64,000 bases of DNA from Bacillus sp. SA1-12. Its GTDB lineage: Bacteria > Bacillota > Bacilli > Bacillales > Bacillaceae. Below are positions 32,718 through 40,840 of this stretch, one piece after another. Location: positions 186,001 to 250,000 of the forward strand of contig NZ_LATZ01000128.1 of the NCBI RefSeq assembly GCF_000981385.1, given 5' to 3'. The notes under the pieces are model-generated. The model was not told where the DNA came from. It saw nothing but the letters and a program-made list of their open reading frames with translations, and ran no database searches. Both the position numbers and the translations under genes were made by a program. How positions within the stretch are numbered: position 1 is the first letter of the stretch; each line of letters starts with the position of its first letter.

Positions 32718-32948
32718 ATGAAGATGGCAAATGAATTTAGAGTTTGTGATGATTGCCAAGCAACAAATATAAAAACACTAGTGCCGCGCTTGAAAAAAGT
32801 AGATTCAGAAGCTGTGATTGATATTGCCTGCCAATCTTACTGTGGTCCAGGAAGAAAAAAATCATTTGCATTTGTCAATAATCGTCCCGTTTCAGCGCTG
32901 ACTGAAGACGAGCTGATTGAAAAAATTGAAAAGAAATTAAAAAAATAA
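32718..32948 (+). CDS. DUF1450 protein (YuzB-like)
   Basis: A 76-residue protein. FRVCDDCQATNIKTLVPRL, then ACQSYCGPGRKKSFAFVNNRPVSA, matches the DUF1450/YuzB family, with a CxxC near the N-terminus and a second Cys pair (CQSYC) forming a thioredoxin-like or metal-binding fold. AAAGG stands 7 bases before ATG 32718. Function is unknown. It is a single gene with its own terminator. Confidence 0.88.
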   Translation: MKMANEFRVCDDCQATNIKTLVPRLKKVDSEAVIDIACQSYCGPGRKKSFAFVNNRPVSALTEDELIEKIEKKLKK

Positions 32949-32987
32949 CATCACCCTTGTTCTCTTAAACAGCGGTGATTTTTTATT
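32948..32987 (+). terminator. Terminator after the DUF1450 gene
   Basis: ATCACC...TTGTT-CTCTTA-AACAG...GGTGAT is followed by TTTTTATT. Confidence 0.7.
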
Positions 32988-33027
32988 GCTAAAGAAATTA
33001 TAAAATACTTTAAACTATTGATAAGCG

Positions 33028-33117
33028 CTCACGTATCAGCTCCAGCGCCTAGCCCATCTAGGATCTAGCAATCGTCTTATTTGCCCTGGGCTGTTCAAGT
33101 TGCTTACGCTTTTGGTC
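33028..33117. repeat. Shortened palindromic repeat
   Basis: AGCGCTCACG...CAGCTCCAGCGCCTAGCCCA...CGTCTTATTTGCCCTGGGCTGTTCAAGTTGCTTACGCTTTT keeps both ends of the family but has lost most of the central arms. Confidence 0.6.
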
Positions 33118-33146
33118 TTGGGAAAGTCAGGAGATTTTTGCTGTAA

Positions 33147-33362
33147 ATGTCGTCTGGAAATCGATATAATAGAAGACAATATAGAGAAAAGAATGTCTGT
33201 TTAGGAAACGGAAAATCAATGAGAAATACAAAAGCGCTTTGCTCAGTTTACGGCAAATATGACGCTGGCAGTCTATACCGCGAAGATAGTCGCCCTGACT
33301 GCATTTGCACATCCTGTGCATCAGAGTTAGAGAACAAAATGATCTTATTCTTTCTTAACTAG
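33147..33362 (+). CDS. Uncertain 71-codon open frame with cysteines
   Basis: The frame encodes MSSGNRYNRRQYREKNVC and then DCICTSCASELENK. The cysteine cluster CICTSC could bind metal. The only ribosome-like sequence (AGGAG at 33129-33133) is 13 bases away, which is poor. It lies between a repeat and ywfO. I do not recognise it and it may be a chance frame or a relic. Confidence 0.25.
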   Translation: MSSGNRYNRRQYREKNVCLGNGKSMRNTKALCSVYGKYDAGSLYREDSRPDCICTSCASELENKMILFFLN

Positions 33363-33389
33363 ACAAGTCTGAACGGAAGAGGGAAGACA

Positions 33390-34682
33390 ATGAAAAACGG
33401 AAAGTTGTCTGAGGAAAAGGTTTTTAAAGATCCTGTTCACCGCTATATTCATGTTCGCGATAAATTGATTTGGGATCTAATTGGAACGAAGGAATTTCAG
33501 CGGTTGAGAAGAATACGGCAGCTGGGAACGACATACTTAACCTTCCATGGTGCTGAACACAGCCGGTTTAATCACTCATTAGGTGTATATGAAATTGTGC
33601 GCAGGATTGTGGATGATGTGTTTAAAGGGCGGCCTGAGTGGAATGACGATGAGAGACTATTATGTCTTTGTGCGGCTTTGCTGCATGATCTTGGGCATGG
33701 TCCTTTCTCCCATTCATTCGAAAAGGTGTTTCATCTTGATCATGAGGATTTTACCCAAGCAATCATTCTTGGTGATACTGAGGTTAACGCTGTATTAAAA
33801 CAAAATGGAGATGATTTTCCGAAGAAGGTTGCCGAGGTTATTGCAAAAACATATGAGAATAAGCAGGTTATTAGTTTAATATCTAGCCAGATTGATGCAG
33901 ATCGTATGGATTACTTGCAGCGGGATGCTTATTATACAGGAGTGAGCTACGGACATTTTGATATGGAACGGATTTTGCGTGTGATGCGTCCTCGTGAGGA
34001 TCAGGTTGTTATAAAAAGCAGCGGTATGCATGCGGTTGAGGATTATATCATGAGCCGCTATCAAATGTATTGGCAGGTTTATTTTCACCCTGTTACAAGA
34101 AGTGCTGAAGTGATTTTGACGAAAATTCTCCACAGAGCAAAACAGCTACATAAGGAATATTACACCTTTAAGCATAATCCTATTCATTTTTATTCCATGT
34201 TCGAAGACGAACTCACATTAGAAGACTATTTGAAGTTAGATGAATCTGTCATTTTGTATTATTTTCAGGCATGGCAGGAAGAGCAGGATCCGATATTAAG
34301 TGACCTCTGCAGACGGTTTATGGATCGCAGGCTTTTTAAATATGTTGAATTTAATCCAAATGTTCAAATGATGACATTAATTGAACTGACAGCCTTATTT
34401 AAGAAAGCAGGCATTGATCCGGAATATTATTTAGTCGTAGATTCTTCTTCAGATCTTCCCTATGATTTTTATCGGCCAGGTGAAGAGGAAGAACGATTGC
34501 CCATCCATCTGCTTATGTCTAACGGAGATATAAAAGAGCTTTCGAGACAATCAGAAATAGTTGATGCCATTTCGGGGAAAAGAAGAACAGATCATAAATT
34601 ATATTTTCCTTTGGATTTAGTCGAGGATTTTTCAACGAAACGAACGGTAAAGAAGAAAATTCTTGAGCACTTAAAACTTTAA
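33390..34682 (+). CDS. ywfO: HD-domain (deoxy)nucleoside triphosphate hydrolase, YwfO
   Basis: A 430-residue HD-superfamily metal-dependent phosphohydrolase. HSRFNHSLGVYEIVRRI (about residue 57) and LLHDLGHGPFSHSFEKVF supply the metal-binding His and HD pairs, and SSQIDADRMDYLQRDAYYTG supplies the last Asp. This is the SAMHD1/dGTPase-like architecture, and YwfO-type enzymes are studied as dNTP triphosphohydrolases. ATG 33390 follows GGAAGAGGGAAG. ywgA follows 46 bases later on the same strand, as in B. subtilis. Confidence 0.93.
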   Translation: MKNGKLSEEKVFKDPVHRYIHVRDKLIWDLIGTKEFQRLRRIRQLGTTYLTFHGAEHSRFNHSLGVYEIVRRIVDDVFKGRPEWNDDERLLCLCAALLHDLGHGPFSHSFEKVFHLDHEDFTQAIILGDTEVNAVLKQNGDDFPKKVAEVIAKTYENKQVISLISSQIDADRMDYLQRDAYYTGVSYGHFDMERILRVMRPREDQVVIKSSGMHAVEDYIMSRYQMYWQVYFHPVTRSAEVILTKILHRAKQLHKEYYTFKHNPIHFYSMFEDELTLEDYLKLDESVILYYFQAWQEEQDPILSDLCRRFMDRRLFKYVEFNPNVQMMTLIELTALFKKAGIDPEYYLVVDSSSDLPYDFYRPGEEEERLPIHLLMSNGDIKELSRQSEIVDAISGKRRTDHKLYFPLDLVEDFSTKRTVKKKILEHLKL

Positions 34683-34728
34683 CGCAGATTATTAGAGAAA
34701 AAGAAAGTTAGGAGATGACGGGGCATTG

Positions 34729-35247
34729 ATGAAGGAACATGCGAAGCTGATGAAAGTTATTTCGTCAGCTGGAGAAATCATTGGACGGAAAAAGCTGCAA
34801 AAGATGATTTATATTGCGAAAAAGATTGATCTTCCTTTCTATGAAAAATATAATTTCCATTTTTACGGTCCGTACTCAGAGGAGCTGACACTTCGGATTG
34901 AAGAGCTTTGCAACCTCGGGTTCATAAATGAAATCCACGAAAAAAAGGGCGGATATTTTCAATATCGCTACTCTTTAACCGAAACAGGCAGTGAATTTTT
35001 AGGTCATTATGATTTGGACATGCCGCCGCTAAAGGGCTGTATTCTCGATCTAAATGATCAAAGCTCAAGGTTTTTAGAGCTTGTCTCTACCGTTTTATAC
35101 TTTGAGGGGCTGAATCAAGAAGAGGTAAAAGAAAAAGTCTTTACACTAAAGAGTAAGCAGCGCTATACGGAAGAAGAGGTTCTTGAGGCGTATCGCTATA
35201 TCGATAAAATAAAAGGTTTAGTAAAAGAAGAGCTCGCCGAACAGTAA
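34729..35247 (+). CDS. ywgA: YwgA family protein
   Basis: A 172-residue protein with a winged-helix-like start (KLMKVISSAGEIIGRKKLQKMIYIAKK) and LPFYEKYNFHFYGPYSEELTLRIEELCNLGFINE, the pattern of B. subtilis YwgA (a DUF-type uncharacterised family). ATG 34729 is taken rather than the TTG three bases earlier. The stop codon lies inside the loop of its own terminator. Function is unknown; position after ywfO is conserved. Confidence 0.88.
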   Translation: MKEHAKLMKVISSAGEIIGRKKLQKMIYIAKKIDLPFYEKYNFHFYGPYSEELTLRIEELCNLGFINEIHEKKGGYFQYRYSLTETGSEFLGHYDLDMPPLKGCILDLNDQSSRFLELVSTVLYFEGLNQEEVKEKVFTLKSKQRYTEEEVLEAYRYIDKIKGLVKEELAEQ

Positions 35248-35264
35248 GAGGCGAGCTTTGTTTT
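35230..35264 (+). terminator. Terminator overlapping the end of ywgA
   Basis: AGCTCGCC pairs with GGCGAGCT, with TTGTTTT after it. The ywgA stop codon is in the loop. Confidence 0.75.
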
Positions 35265-35332
35265 GGTTAAAATGGATGAAATGACTAAATCTTAGGTGCT
35301 TAGTTATTAAAAAGCAAAGAATTTATAACTTT

Positions 35333-35600
35333 TTAGCGACTAATGAACTTCCCCCCTCTTTATACGCTAAGTCAACATCACATCGCTTACGCTCTTCGTG
35401 TTTCCTTTGCCTCACCTTAACGAGCAGTAAAGAGGGTGAGTGCTTTATTAAAAATTTTTGGCTGAAACTGCCCGTAAAGGTTCGATAAGTTCCGCTATCC
35501 ACCAGCAGGAAAACCATCTGCTGATGGAAGTCTTGCTATATCTCATACGGAGTGCTCTTTTTTCTACGTCGCTCTAGCAAGGCGCTTCCGCTTTTCTAGA
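35333..35600. repeat. Second repeat family copy 2, followed by palindromic-repeat fragment
   Basis: TAGCGACTAA...CTAAGTCAACATC (35333-35380), CACCTTAACGAGCAGTAAAG (35410 on) and AACTGCCCGTAAAGGTTCGATAAG (35467 on) match the elements at 31132-31225 and 63903-64000. At 35555-35600 a fragment with the common right end AGCAAGGCGCTTCCGCTTTT follows. I see no gene between ywgA and ywhB. Confidence 0.6.
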
Positions 35601-35781
35601 GATCACTAAGTCTTTTCCCGGCTACTGCGTAATTTTCCTTTTTCATTTCTTCAATAAAAACGGCGATTTTTTCTGCAGGTGCACCAGTTGTTTCAGAAAC
35701 AGCTGCTGTTACCTTTTCAACTAGAGCTCTTTTTTGGTCATCTGTTCTTCCTTCCAGCATTTTCACAGTTACATATGGCAT
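35596..35781 (-). CDS. ywhB: 4-oxalocrotonate tautomerase family protein (YwhB)
   Basis: A 61-residue small tautomerase. After removal of Met, the catalytic N-terminal proline is exposed (MPYVTVKMLEGRTDDQKRALVEKVTAAVSE). The rest (TGAPAEKIAVFIEEMKKENYAVAGKR) matches B. subtilis YwhB, which has promiscuous tautomerase activity. ATG 35781 follows AAGGAGAG. The physiological substrate is unknown. It is divergent from ywhC. Confidence 0.95.
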   Translation of the reverse strand: MPYVTVKMLEGRTDDQKRALVEKVTAAVSETTGAPAEKIAVFIEEMKKENYAVAGKRLSDL

Positions 35782-35996
35782 TGTTTCTCTCTCCTTTATT
35801 TAGCATGTATGAAAGGGCTTTATCCCTTTTTGATGGGCTGTCAAACCCCGACTGCTTTATTATGCTTTATTACAAGCAAATGAATGCGAATAAGCCCGTA
35901 ATTATAGTATACTTTAAGCAAGTTGGTTTGTATAACATGTTAGGGTGGTTGTACTCATTTTTGAACATTGAACTTTTAAGTCTAAAGGAGAGAGAG

Positions 35997-36665
35997 ATGG
36001 ACAATTTAAATAGTATACTGGCATTTCCGCTCGAGATGATTCCATATGTTGTCATTACCCTCATGGTTGCATTTACGTTCCATGAATTTGCTCATGCCTA
36101 TGTGGCTTATAAATTTGGCGATCCAACGGCAAAGAGACAGGGCAGATTAACGCTCAATCCGATAGCCCATTTAGATCCATTTGGAACGCTTCTTATCTTT
36201 ATTGCAGGCTTTGGCTGGGCGAGACCTGTTCCTGTGAATCGCTACTTTTTTAAAAGGCCGCGCCTGGCTGGTGTTCTTGTCTCGGTTGCCGGTCCGCTAA
36301 GCAATTTGGTGATTGCTTTTCTTGGAACATGTATTTGGTACATCCTTTTGGCAACAGGAGCAACAACAGCACTGCCGAATGTAGAAGGGGTTCAGGCTTT
36401 CTTCAATATATTTGTTTCGCTTAATGTGATGCTGTTTATTTTTAATCTGCTTCCATTTCCGCCATTGGATGGCTATCGAATCATTGAGGATCTTGTCCCG
36501 GCAAATATTCGTGCAAAGATGACTCAATATGAAAGCTATGGCATAATCATTTTTTTAATACTTGTCATTACACCGCTTGATGCATACATCATTCACCCGA
36601 TTTTTGATGTTGGCCGAACAGCTGTGATGAATATGTTTCATTTTCTGTTAAGTCCAATATTATAG
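35997..36665 (+). CDS. ywhC: Site-2 protease family membrane protein (YwhC)
   Basis: A 222-residue polytopic membrane protein of the M50/S2P family. The zinc motif HEFAH (HExxH) lies in FTFHEFAHAYVAYKFGDPTA (about residue 28), and the third ligand Asp in FNLLPFPPLDGYRI (about residue 155). Start at ATG 35997, 6 bases from AAAGGAG; the much longer frame open upstream overlaps ywhB antisense and is not supported. Substrates are unknown. ywhD follows directly. Confidence 0.92.
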   Translation: MDNLNSILAFPLEMIPYVVITLMVAFTFHEFAHAYVAYKFGDPTAKRQGRLTLNPIAHLDPFGTLLIFIAGFGWARPVPVNRYFFKRPRLAGVLVSVAGPLSNLVIAFLGTCIWYILLATGATTALPNVEGVQAFFNIFVSLNVMLFIFNLLPFPPLDGYRIIEDLVPANIRAKMTQYESYGIIIFLILVITPLDAYIIHPIFDVGRTAVMNMFHFLLSPIL

Positions 36666-36691
36666 GAAGAGATGATGAAGGAGGTACAAAA

Positions 36692-37204
36692 ATGGAAGAA
36701 AACAAAAAGAAAAAAAGTATTGGTTTTAATATTATTAAAAATGACCCTACAGACGGACATGGAGGTTTTGGTGTCGGTGCATTAAGTCTTGATAATGTAT
36801 CCCCAGTGTTTATTGATATTGAAGAAGGCGAAGCCTTTGTTGATATCGGAGCCATGCATGCTAGAAGTGTTGTAGAAAAGGGGATAAAATTCCTTCCGAA
36901 TAAAGAGGAAGTCCCTAATGGAAAGCCGTATTGGCTAGTATGGGTAACGATTGACCGCAAGTTAGACGGACCGTATTATGCAGGGGTCACTGCTTGCGAA
37001 ATGACGGTTAACCGTGAAATAAGAAGAGGATATAAATCGCTTCCTGAACATGTGAACCGGATGGATAAATCGTTAAAACGCCATATCATTGTTGAACATA
37101 TGGATGACCGCTCAAAGGAAATCCTTGCTGGTTACTTAAAAAAGCATGATCATAAGATGTGGGACCTCTCCGAGCAAAAATTAAAAGATGATTTAAACAC
37201 ATAG
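36692..37204 (+). CDS. ywhD: YwhD family protein
   Basis: A 170-residue soluble protein. NIIKNDPTDGHGGFGVGALSLDNVSPVFIDIEEGEAFVDIGAMHARS is the conserved YwhD pattern. It lies 26 bases after ywhC with GGAGG before ATG 36692, so the two are co-transcribed, as in B. subtilis. Function is unknown. Confidence 0.92.
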   Translation: MEENKKKKSIGFNIIKNDPTDGHGGFGVGALSLDNVSPVFIDIEEGEAFVDIGAMHARSVVEKGIKFLPNKEEVPNGKPYWLVWVTIDRKLDGPYYAGVTACEMTVNREIRRGYKSLPEHVNRMDKSLKRHIIVEHMDDRSKEILAGYLKKHDHKMWDLSEQKLKDDLNT

Positions 37205-37302
37205 GAATTTTGTCGAAAGTGTGACAGTTTCGTGAACAAATTGGTAAATTCTTGTGGTTCTTCCTCAAAATTAGTAGACTAAAAATACAGTTATAAAACT
37301 AG

Positions 37303-37345
37303 GACATAAAAAATCCCGAACCTTAAGCAGTTCGGGGTTTTTTAT
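37303..37345. terminator. Terminator between ywhD and pbpG
   Basis: ACATAAAAAA-TCCCGAAC pairs with GTTCGGGG-TTTTTTATGT. Symmetric A/T arms make it bidirectional. Confidence 0.85.
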
Positions 37346-37379
37346 GTCTATTTTAATAGTTGAGTTTAGAATTTTTACT

Positions 37380-37439
37380 TATTTCAATTCTAAATCGTCT
37401 TATTTGCCCTGGGCTAATCAAGGGTGCATCCGCTTTTCC
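37380..37439. repeat. Right-hand fragment of palindromic repeat
   Basis: AATCGTCTTATTTGCCCTGGGCTAATCAAGGGTGCATCCGCTTTT matches the right half of the copy at 33028-33117. Confidence 0.5.
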
Positions 37440-37440
37440 T

Positions 37441-39507
37441 CTACCACCATTTAAACATCCTCTCAAACCAGCTGTCCTTTTCTTTTTTCGAATGACCTTG
37501 GTTTTTTTCTTCCTTGTTTTCTGTTTGATGCTCTTTGCAATATTCCGTAGGCTCGGTGCCTTCAATAAAATAGGTGAGTCTCCGAACTGGGCAATCCTTT
37601 GTGGCAAGCTTACCGCTGGCAGGATTTATATAGACTCCAACAACACCATCAGGCGGTCTGAATGCTCTGACCGATTCGTTTTCCAACGCCTGTTCCATGA
37701 ATTTAGCCCAAATGGTTTTTGCATAGCTGCGCTCTTGAACTAGATCAATGGTTTCATCCTTGTCATATCCTGTCCATACTCCTGCTGCCAGCTGCGGAGA
37801 ATAACCAATCATCCAGCTATCCGTAGACGTTGTCCCGGATTTGCCTGCATAATCTCTTGTTAAAACATCTGCAATGCTTTGCCCTGTAACAGAAGTATAA
37901 TCATTTAAGGCTGTGTCGAACATTCCTTTCATCATATGTGTGGTCACAAAGGCTGCCTGCTCATTCAGAATCTGTTCTTTTGTCTTATCAGCTTTATAAA
38001 TGACTTCACCATTCGCATCCTCTACCTTTGTGATAAAGGTAGGCTCAATTTTTTTTCCGCCATTTCCAAGCATTCCATAAGCATTAACCATTTCAACTAA
38101 ACGTACAGAGGATGTTCCTAATGCTGCAGATGGAACCTTTTTTATTTTAGAAGTAAGGCCAAACATTTCCCCAGACTGGATTAACTTCTCCATCCCAAGG
38201 AAAAGATGAGTTTTCACGGCAAAAATATTGTCGGATAATGCAATGGCCTGAAGCATCGTAATAAAGTCATTGGCATAATAACCATTATAGTTGCTTGGTT
38301 TATAGGTAGCATTGCCGTCATCATAAGAAAAAGTCGTAGGCTCGCTCATCATTTCTGTAGAGGGCGAAAACCCATTTTCAACTGCTGTATAATATAATAG
38401 CGGCTTAATCGTCGAACCCGGCTGCCTTTTTGCTTGTGTTGCACGGTTGAACGGACTCATTTCGTAATCGCGTCCGCCAATTAATGCTTTTACATAACCC
38501 GTTTTTGGATCAATCGCGATAAAAGCGGCTTGAATCTCTGATTTCTTTTCGATCGAATTTTTCACAATATCCTCAGCCGTTTTTTGCATTTCAGGATCTA
38601 AGGTTGTATAAATTTTCAATCCTTTTGTTTCAATAAGTTGTGCATCTATATTTAATTTATCTGCCAATGAGCTCATGACAGCATCTTGAAAATACGGGGC
38701 GATTCCCTTTTGAACATTTTCTTCTTTTGTTTTATAAGTAAGCTTTTCCTGTAAGGCCTGTTTCAGCTGCTTTTCTGTGATATACTCCTCTTTTTCCATC
38801 GTTTTCAAGATCATCGTTTGGCGTTCCTTTGCTCTTTCTTCGTTCGAATAAGGAGAATAAATGCTTGGACCCTTTGGAACACCTGCCAGCATAGCAGCCT
38901 CTGCTAATGATAATTCGCTGGCATTTTTCCCAAAATAGTATTTTGCTGCTGCCTCGATCCCGTATAACCCATGACCGTAATAAATCGTATTTAAATAACC
39001 TTCTAAAATCTCGTCTTTCGTGTAATTTTGTTCAAGGCGTATTGTATAAAAAGCTTCCCGAGCTTTTCTTATCCAGGTTTTTTCATGCTCTAAAAAGAGA
39101 TTTCGGGCATATTGCTGTGTAATTGTACTAGCACCCTGGACCTTGGCCATCGCTTTTAAATCTGCCAGGGCAGCCCCGGCAATCCGTTTATAATCAAACC
39201 CGTTATGATCATAAAAGCTGCGATCTTCAATCGCAATCGTCGCTTGCAAGACATGCTCTGAAATATCATCAAGATTTACCCAATACCTTTTTTGTCCATT
39301 ATGCATTTCCCCAATCTTTGACCCGTCACTTGCATAAATAATGGTTGATTGTGGTACTGTTATGGAAGGAGGTCCTTGCCATTTTGCATATAAAACAATA
39401 CTTAAAATGATGGTCGAAAAAAAGACTAATAATAGCAAACTAATAAAAATAAGTGCTCGTATCGTTTTTAAGGTAATTCTGATTCTTTTAGGTGTGATTA
39501 CATCCAT
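37441..39507 (-). CDS. pbpG: Class A penicillin-binding protein (PBP2d-like)
   Basis: A 688-residue bifunctional peptidoglycan synthase. A membrane anchor (about residues 17-40) is followed by a GT51 glycosyltransferase domain (EDRSFYDHNGFD with the catalytic Glu; STITQQYARNL; YLNTIYYGHGLYGIEAAAKYYFGK) and a transpeptidase domain. The latter has SxxK in QPGSTIKPL, SxN in LSDNIF and KSGT in AGKSGTTSTDSW. The Lys/Glu-rich tail ends in a Trp-rich segment. The position after ywhD fits B. subtilis pbpG (ywhE), which is made in the forespore for germ-cell-wall synthesis. Start ATG 39507 has GGAGGTG. Confidence 0.93.
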   Translation of the reverse strand: MDVITPKRIRITLKTIRALIFISLLLLVFFSTIILSIVLYAKWQGPPSITVPQSTIIYASDGSKIGEMHNGQKRYWVNLDDISEHVLQATIAIEDRSFYDHNGFDYKRIAGAALADLKAMAKVQGASTITQQYARNLFLEHEKTWIRKAREAFYTIRLEQNYTKDEILEGYLNTIYYGHGLYGIEAAAKYYFGKNASELSLAEAAMLAGVPKGPSIYSPYSNEERAKERQTMILKTMEKEEYITEKQLKQALQEKLTYKTKEENVQKGIAPYFQDAVMSSLADKLNIDAQLIETKGLKIYTTLDPEMQKTAEDIVKNSIEKKSEIQAAFIAIDPKTGYVKALIGGRDYEMSPFNRATQAKRQPGSTIKPLLYYTAVENGFSPSTEMMSEPTTFSYDDGNATYKPSNYNGYYANDFITMLQAIALSDNIFAVKTHLFLGMEKLIQSGEMFGLTSKIKKVPSAALGTSSVRLVEMVNAYGMLGNGGKKIEPTFITKVEDANGEVIYKADKTKEQILNEQAAFVTTHMMKGMFDTALNDYTSVTGQSIADVLTRDYAGKSGTTSTDSWMIGYSPQLAAGVWTGYDKDETIDLVQERSYAKTIWAKFMEQALENESVRAFRPPDGVVGVYINPASGKLATKDCPVRRLTYFIEGTEPTEYCKEHQTENKEEKNQGHSKKEKDSWFERMFKWW

Positions 39508-39663
39508 CTCTATTCACCTCCGATCGATTTTGTTTACCCAGACATAGATACTATTAGCCATTATTAGTTTTTTTAAAGATTTTTAAACATTTTGCGAAAA
39601 AGTCATGATTTTTTTCTTGATTTTTTGCTAGATTCATCTATAGTTTTAAAAGGATAAGTTCAA

Positions 39664-39765
39664 ATGCGGAAGCGCCTTGAGTAGCCTAGGGCAAATAAGA
39701 CGATTTAAAGAAGGCGTTCTTTTCCTTCAATTTATATTGCTGATTCGTGAGCGCTTATCTATAGT
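39664..39765. repeat. Degenerate palindromic repeat (inverted)
   Basis: GCGGAAGCGCCTTGAGTAGCC, AAATAAGACGATTTAAAGAAGGCG, CCTTCAATTTA and GTGAGCGCTTA follow the order of the inverted family element, with losses. It lies in the 350-base gap between pbpG and speE. Confidence 0.55.
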
Positions 39766-39793
39766 TGAGATTTTCCTAACATACAAAAAATTT

Positions 39794-39816
39794 CGGGATG
39801 GTCTGACCGTCTCCCG
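39794..39816. promoter_or_regulatory. Nested palindrome before speE
   Basis: CGGGA-T-GGTC-T-GACC-GTC-TCCCG is followed by a TAAAATAT box and speE 44 bases downstream. It could be an operator at the speE promoter; the regulator is unknown. Confidence 0.35.
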
Positions 39817-39859
39817 GTTAAAATATAGTAGAGCTTAAGGCTGAAAGGATGGTAAAAAC

Positions 39860-40690
39860 ATGAGTGAATTATGGTATACAGAAAAGCAAACAAAGAATTT
39901 TGGAATCACATTAAAAATTAAACAGACGTTACATACAGAGCAAACTGACTTTCAATACTTAGAAATGGTTGAGACTGAAGAGTTCGGCAATATGCTTTTC
40001 CTTGATGGCATGGTCATGACATCTCAAAAGGACGAATTTGTTTATCATGAAATGGTTGCACATGTACCTTTGTTTACACACCCGAACCCAGAAAATGTGC
40101 TTGTTGTCGGTGGTGGAGATGGCGGTGTAATCCGTGAAGTCCTTAAGCACCCTCAAGTGAAAAAAGCAACGCTTGTTGATATCGATGGCAAGGTAATCGA
40201 GTATTCAAAAAAATTCCTGCCTGAAATTGCTGGTAAGCTTGATGACCCGCGTGTTGATGTAAAGGTAGGGGACGGCTTCATGCATATAGCAGAAAGCGAA
40301 AACGAATATGATGTTATTATGGTTGATTCCACAGAACCAGTTGGACCGGCTGTAAACCTATTTACTAAAGGCTTCTATGCAGGAATTTCAAAAGCACTTA
40401 AAGAAGACGGTATTTTCGTTGCGCAAACGGATAATCCATGGTTTACACCGGAATTGATCACAAATGTTCAGCGTGATGTAAAGGAAATCTTCCCAATTAC
40501 ACGCCTTTACACAGCGAACATTCCAACATACCCAAGCGGTTTATGGACATTCACAATCGGTTCAAAAAAACATGATCCGCTTGAAGTAAGCGAAGACCGC
40601 TTCCACGAAATTGAAACAAAATATTACACAAAAGAATTACACAAAGCTTGCTTTGTCTTACCGAAGTTTGTTAGCGATCTAATTAAATAA
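39860..40690 (+). CDS. speE: Spermidine synthase
   Basis: A 276-residue aminopropyltransferase that makes spermidine from putrescine and decarboxylated S-adenosylmethionine. MSELWYTEKQTKNFGITLKIKQTLHTEQT, the EFGNMLFLDGMVMTSQKDEFVYHEM segment, and the nucleotide-binding VLVVGGGDGGVIREVLKH (about residues 82-99) identify it. DVIMVDSTEPVGPA holds the catalytic Asp. ATG 39860 has AAAGGA upstream. speB follows after a gap that contains a repeat and a terminator-like hairpin. Confidence 0.97.
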   Translation: MSELWYTEKQTKNFGITLKIKQTLHTEQTDFQYLEMVETEEFGNMLFLDGMVMTSQKDEFVYHEMVAHVPLFTHPNPENVLVVGGGDGGVIREVLKHPQVKKATLVDIDGKVIEYSKKFLPEIAGKLDDPRVDVKVGDGFMHIAESENEYDVIMVDSTEPVGPAVNLFTKGFYAGISKALKEDGIFVAQTDNPWFTPELITNVQRDVKEIFPITRLYTANIPTYPSGLWTFTIGSKKHDPLEVSEDRFHEIETKYYTKELHKACFVLPKFVSDLIK

Positions 40691-40692
40691 TA

Positions 40693-40785
40693 AGAAAAGC
40701 GGAAGCGCCTTGCCAGAGCGACGTAGAAAAAAGAGCACTCCAATCTAGTTGCTGCTCCTAGCTCCGCTAGGCGTCGCTAGACAAT
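40693..40785. repeat. Palindromic repeat fragment in the speE-speB gap
   Basis: AGAAAAGCGGAAGCGCCTTGCC at the left and CTAGCTCCGCTAGGCGTCGC at the right are the inverted ends of the repeat family. AGAGCGACGTAGAAAAAAGAGCACTCC also occurs inverted at 35547-35580. Confidence 0.55.
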
Positions 40786-40793
40786 AAATCTTA

Positions 40794-40826
40794 GTAAAGT
40801 GAGGGAATCTTTCTCTCACTTTTTTA
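40794..40826 (+). terminator. Terminator-like hairpin directly before the speB ribosome site
   Basis: AAGTGAGGGA pairs with TCTCTCACTT (one wobble), followed by TTTTTT and then AAGGAGG of speB within a few bases. This arrangement looks like an attenuator between speE and speB. Confidence 0.65.
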
Positions 40827-40840
40827 AGGAGGAAAAGAAC

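Noticed and set aside
33127..33321. Minus-strand 64-codon frame opposite the Cys-containing frame
   Set aside because: It has no ribosome site and no recognisable similarity, and it overlaps the better plus-strand candidate.
35679..35996. Long N-terminal extension of YwhC
   Set aside because: It overlaps ywhB antisense. The family start and a strong ribosome site support ATG 35997.
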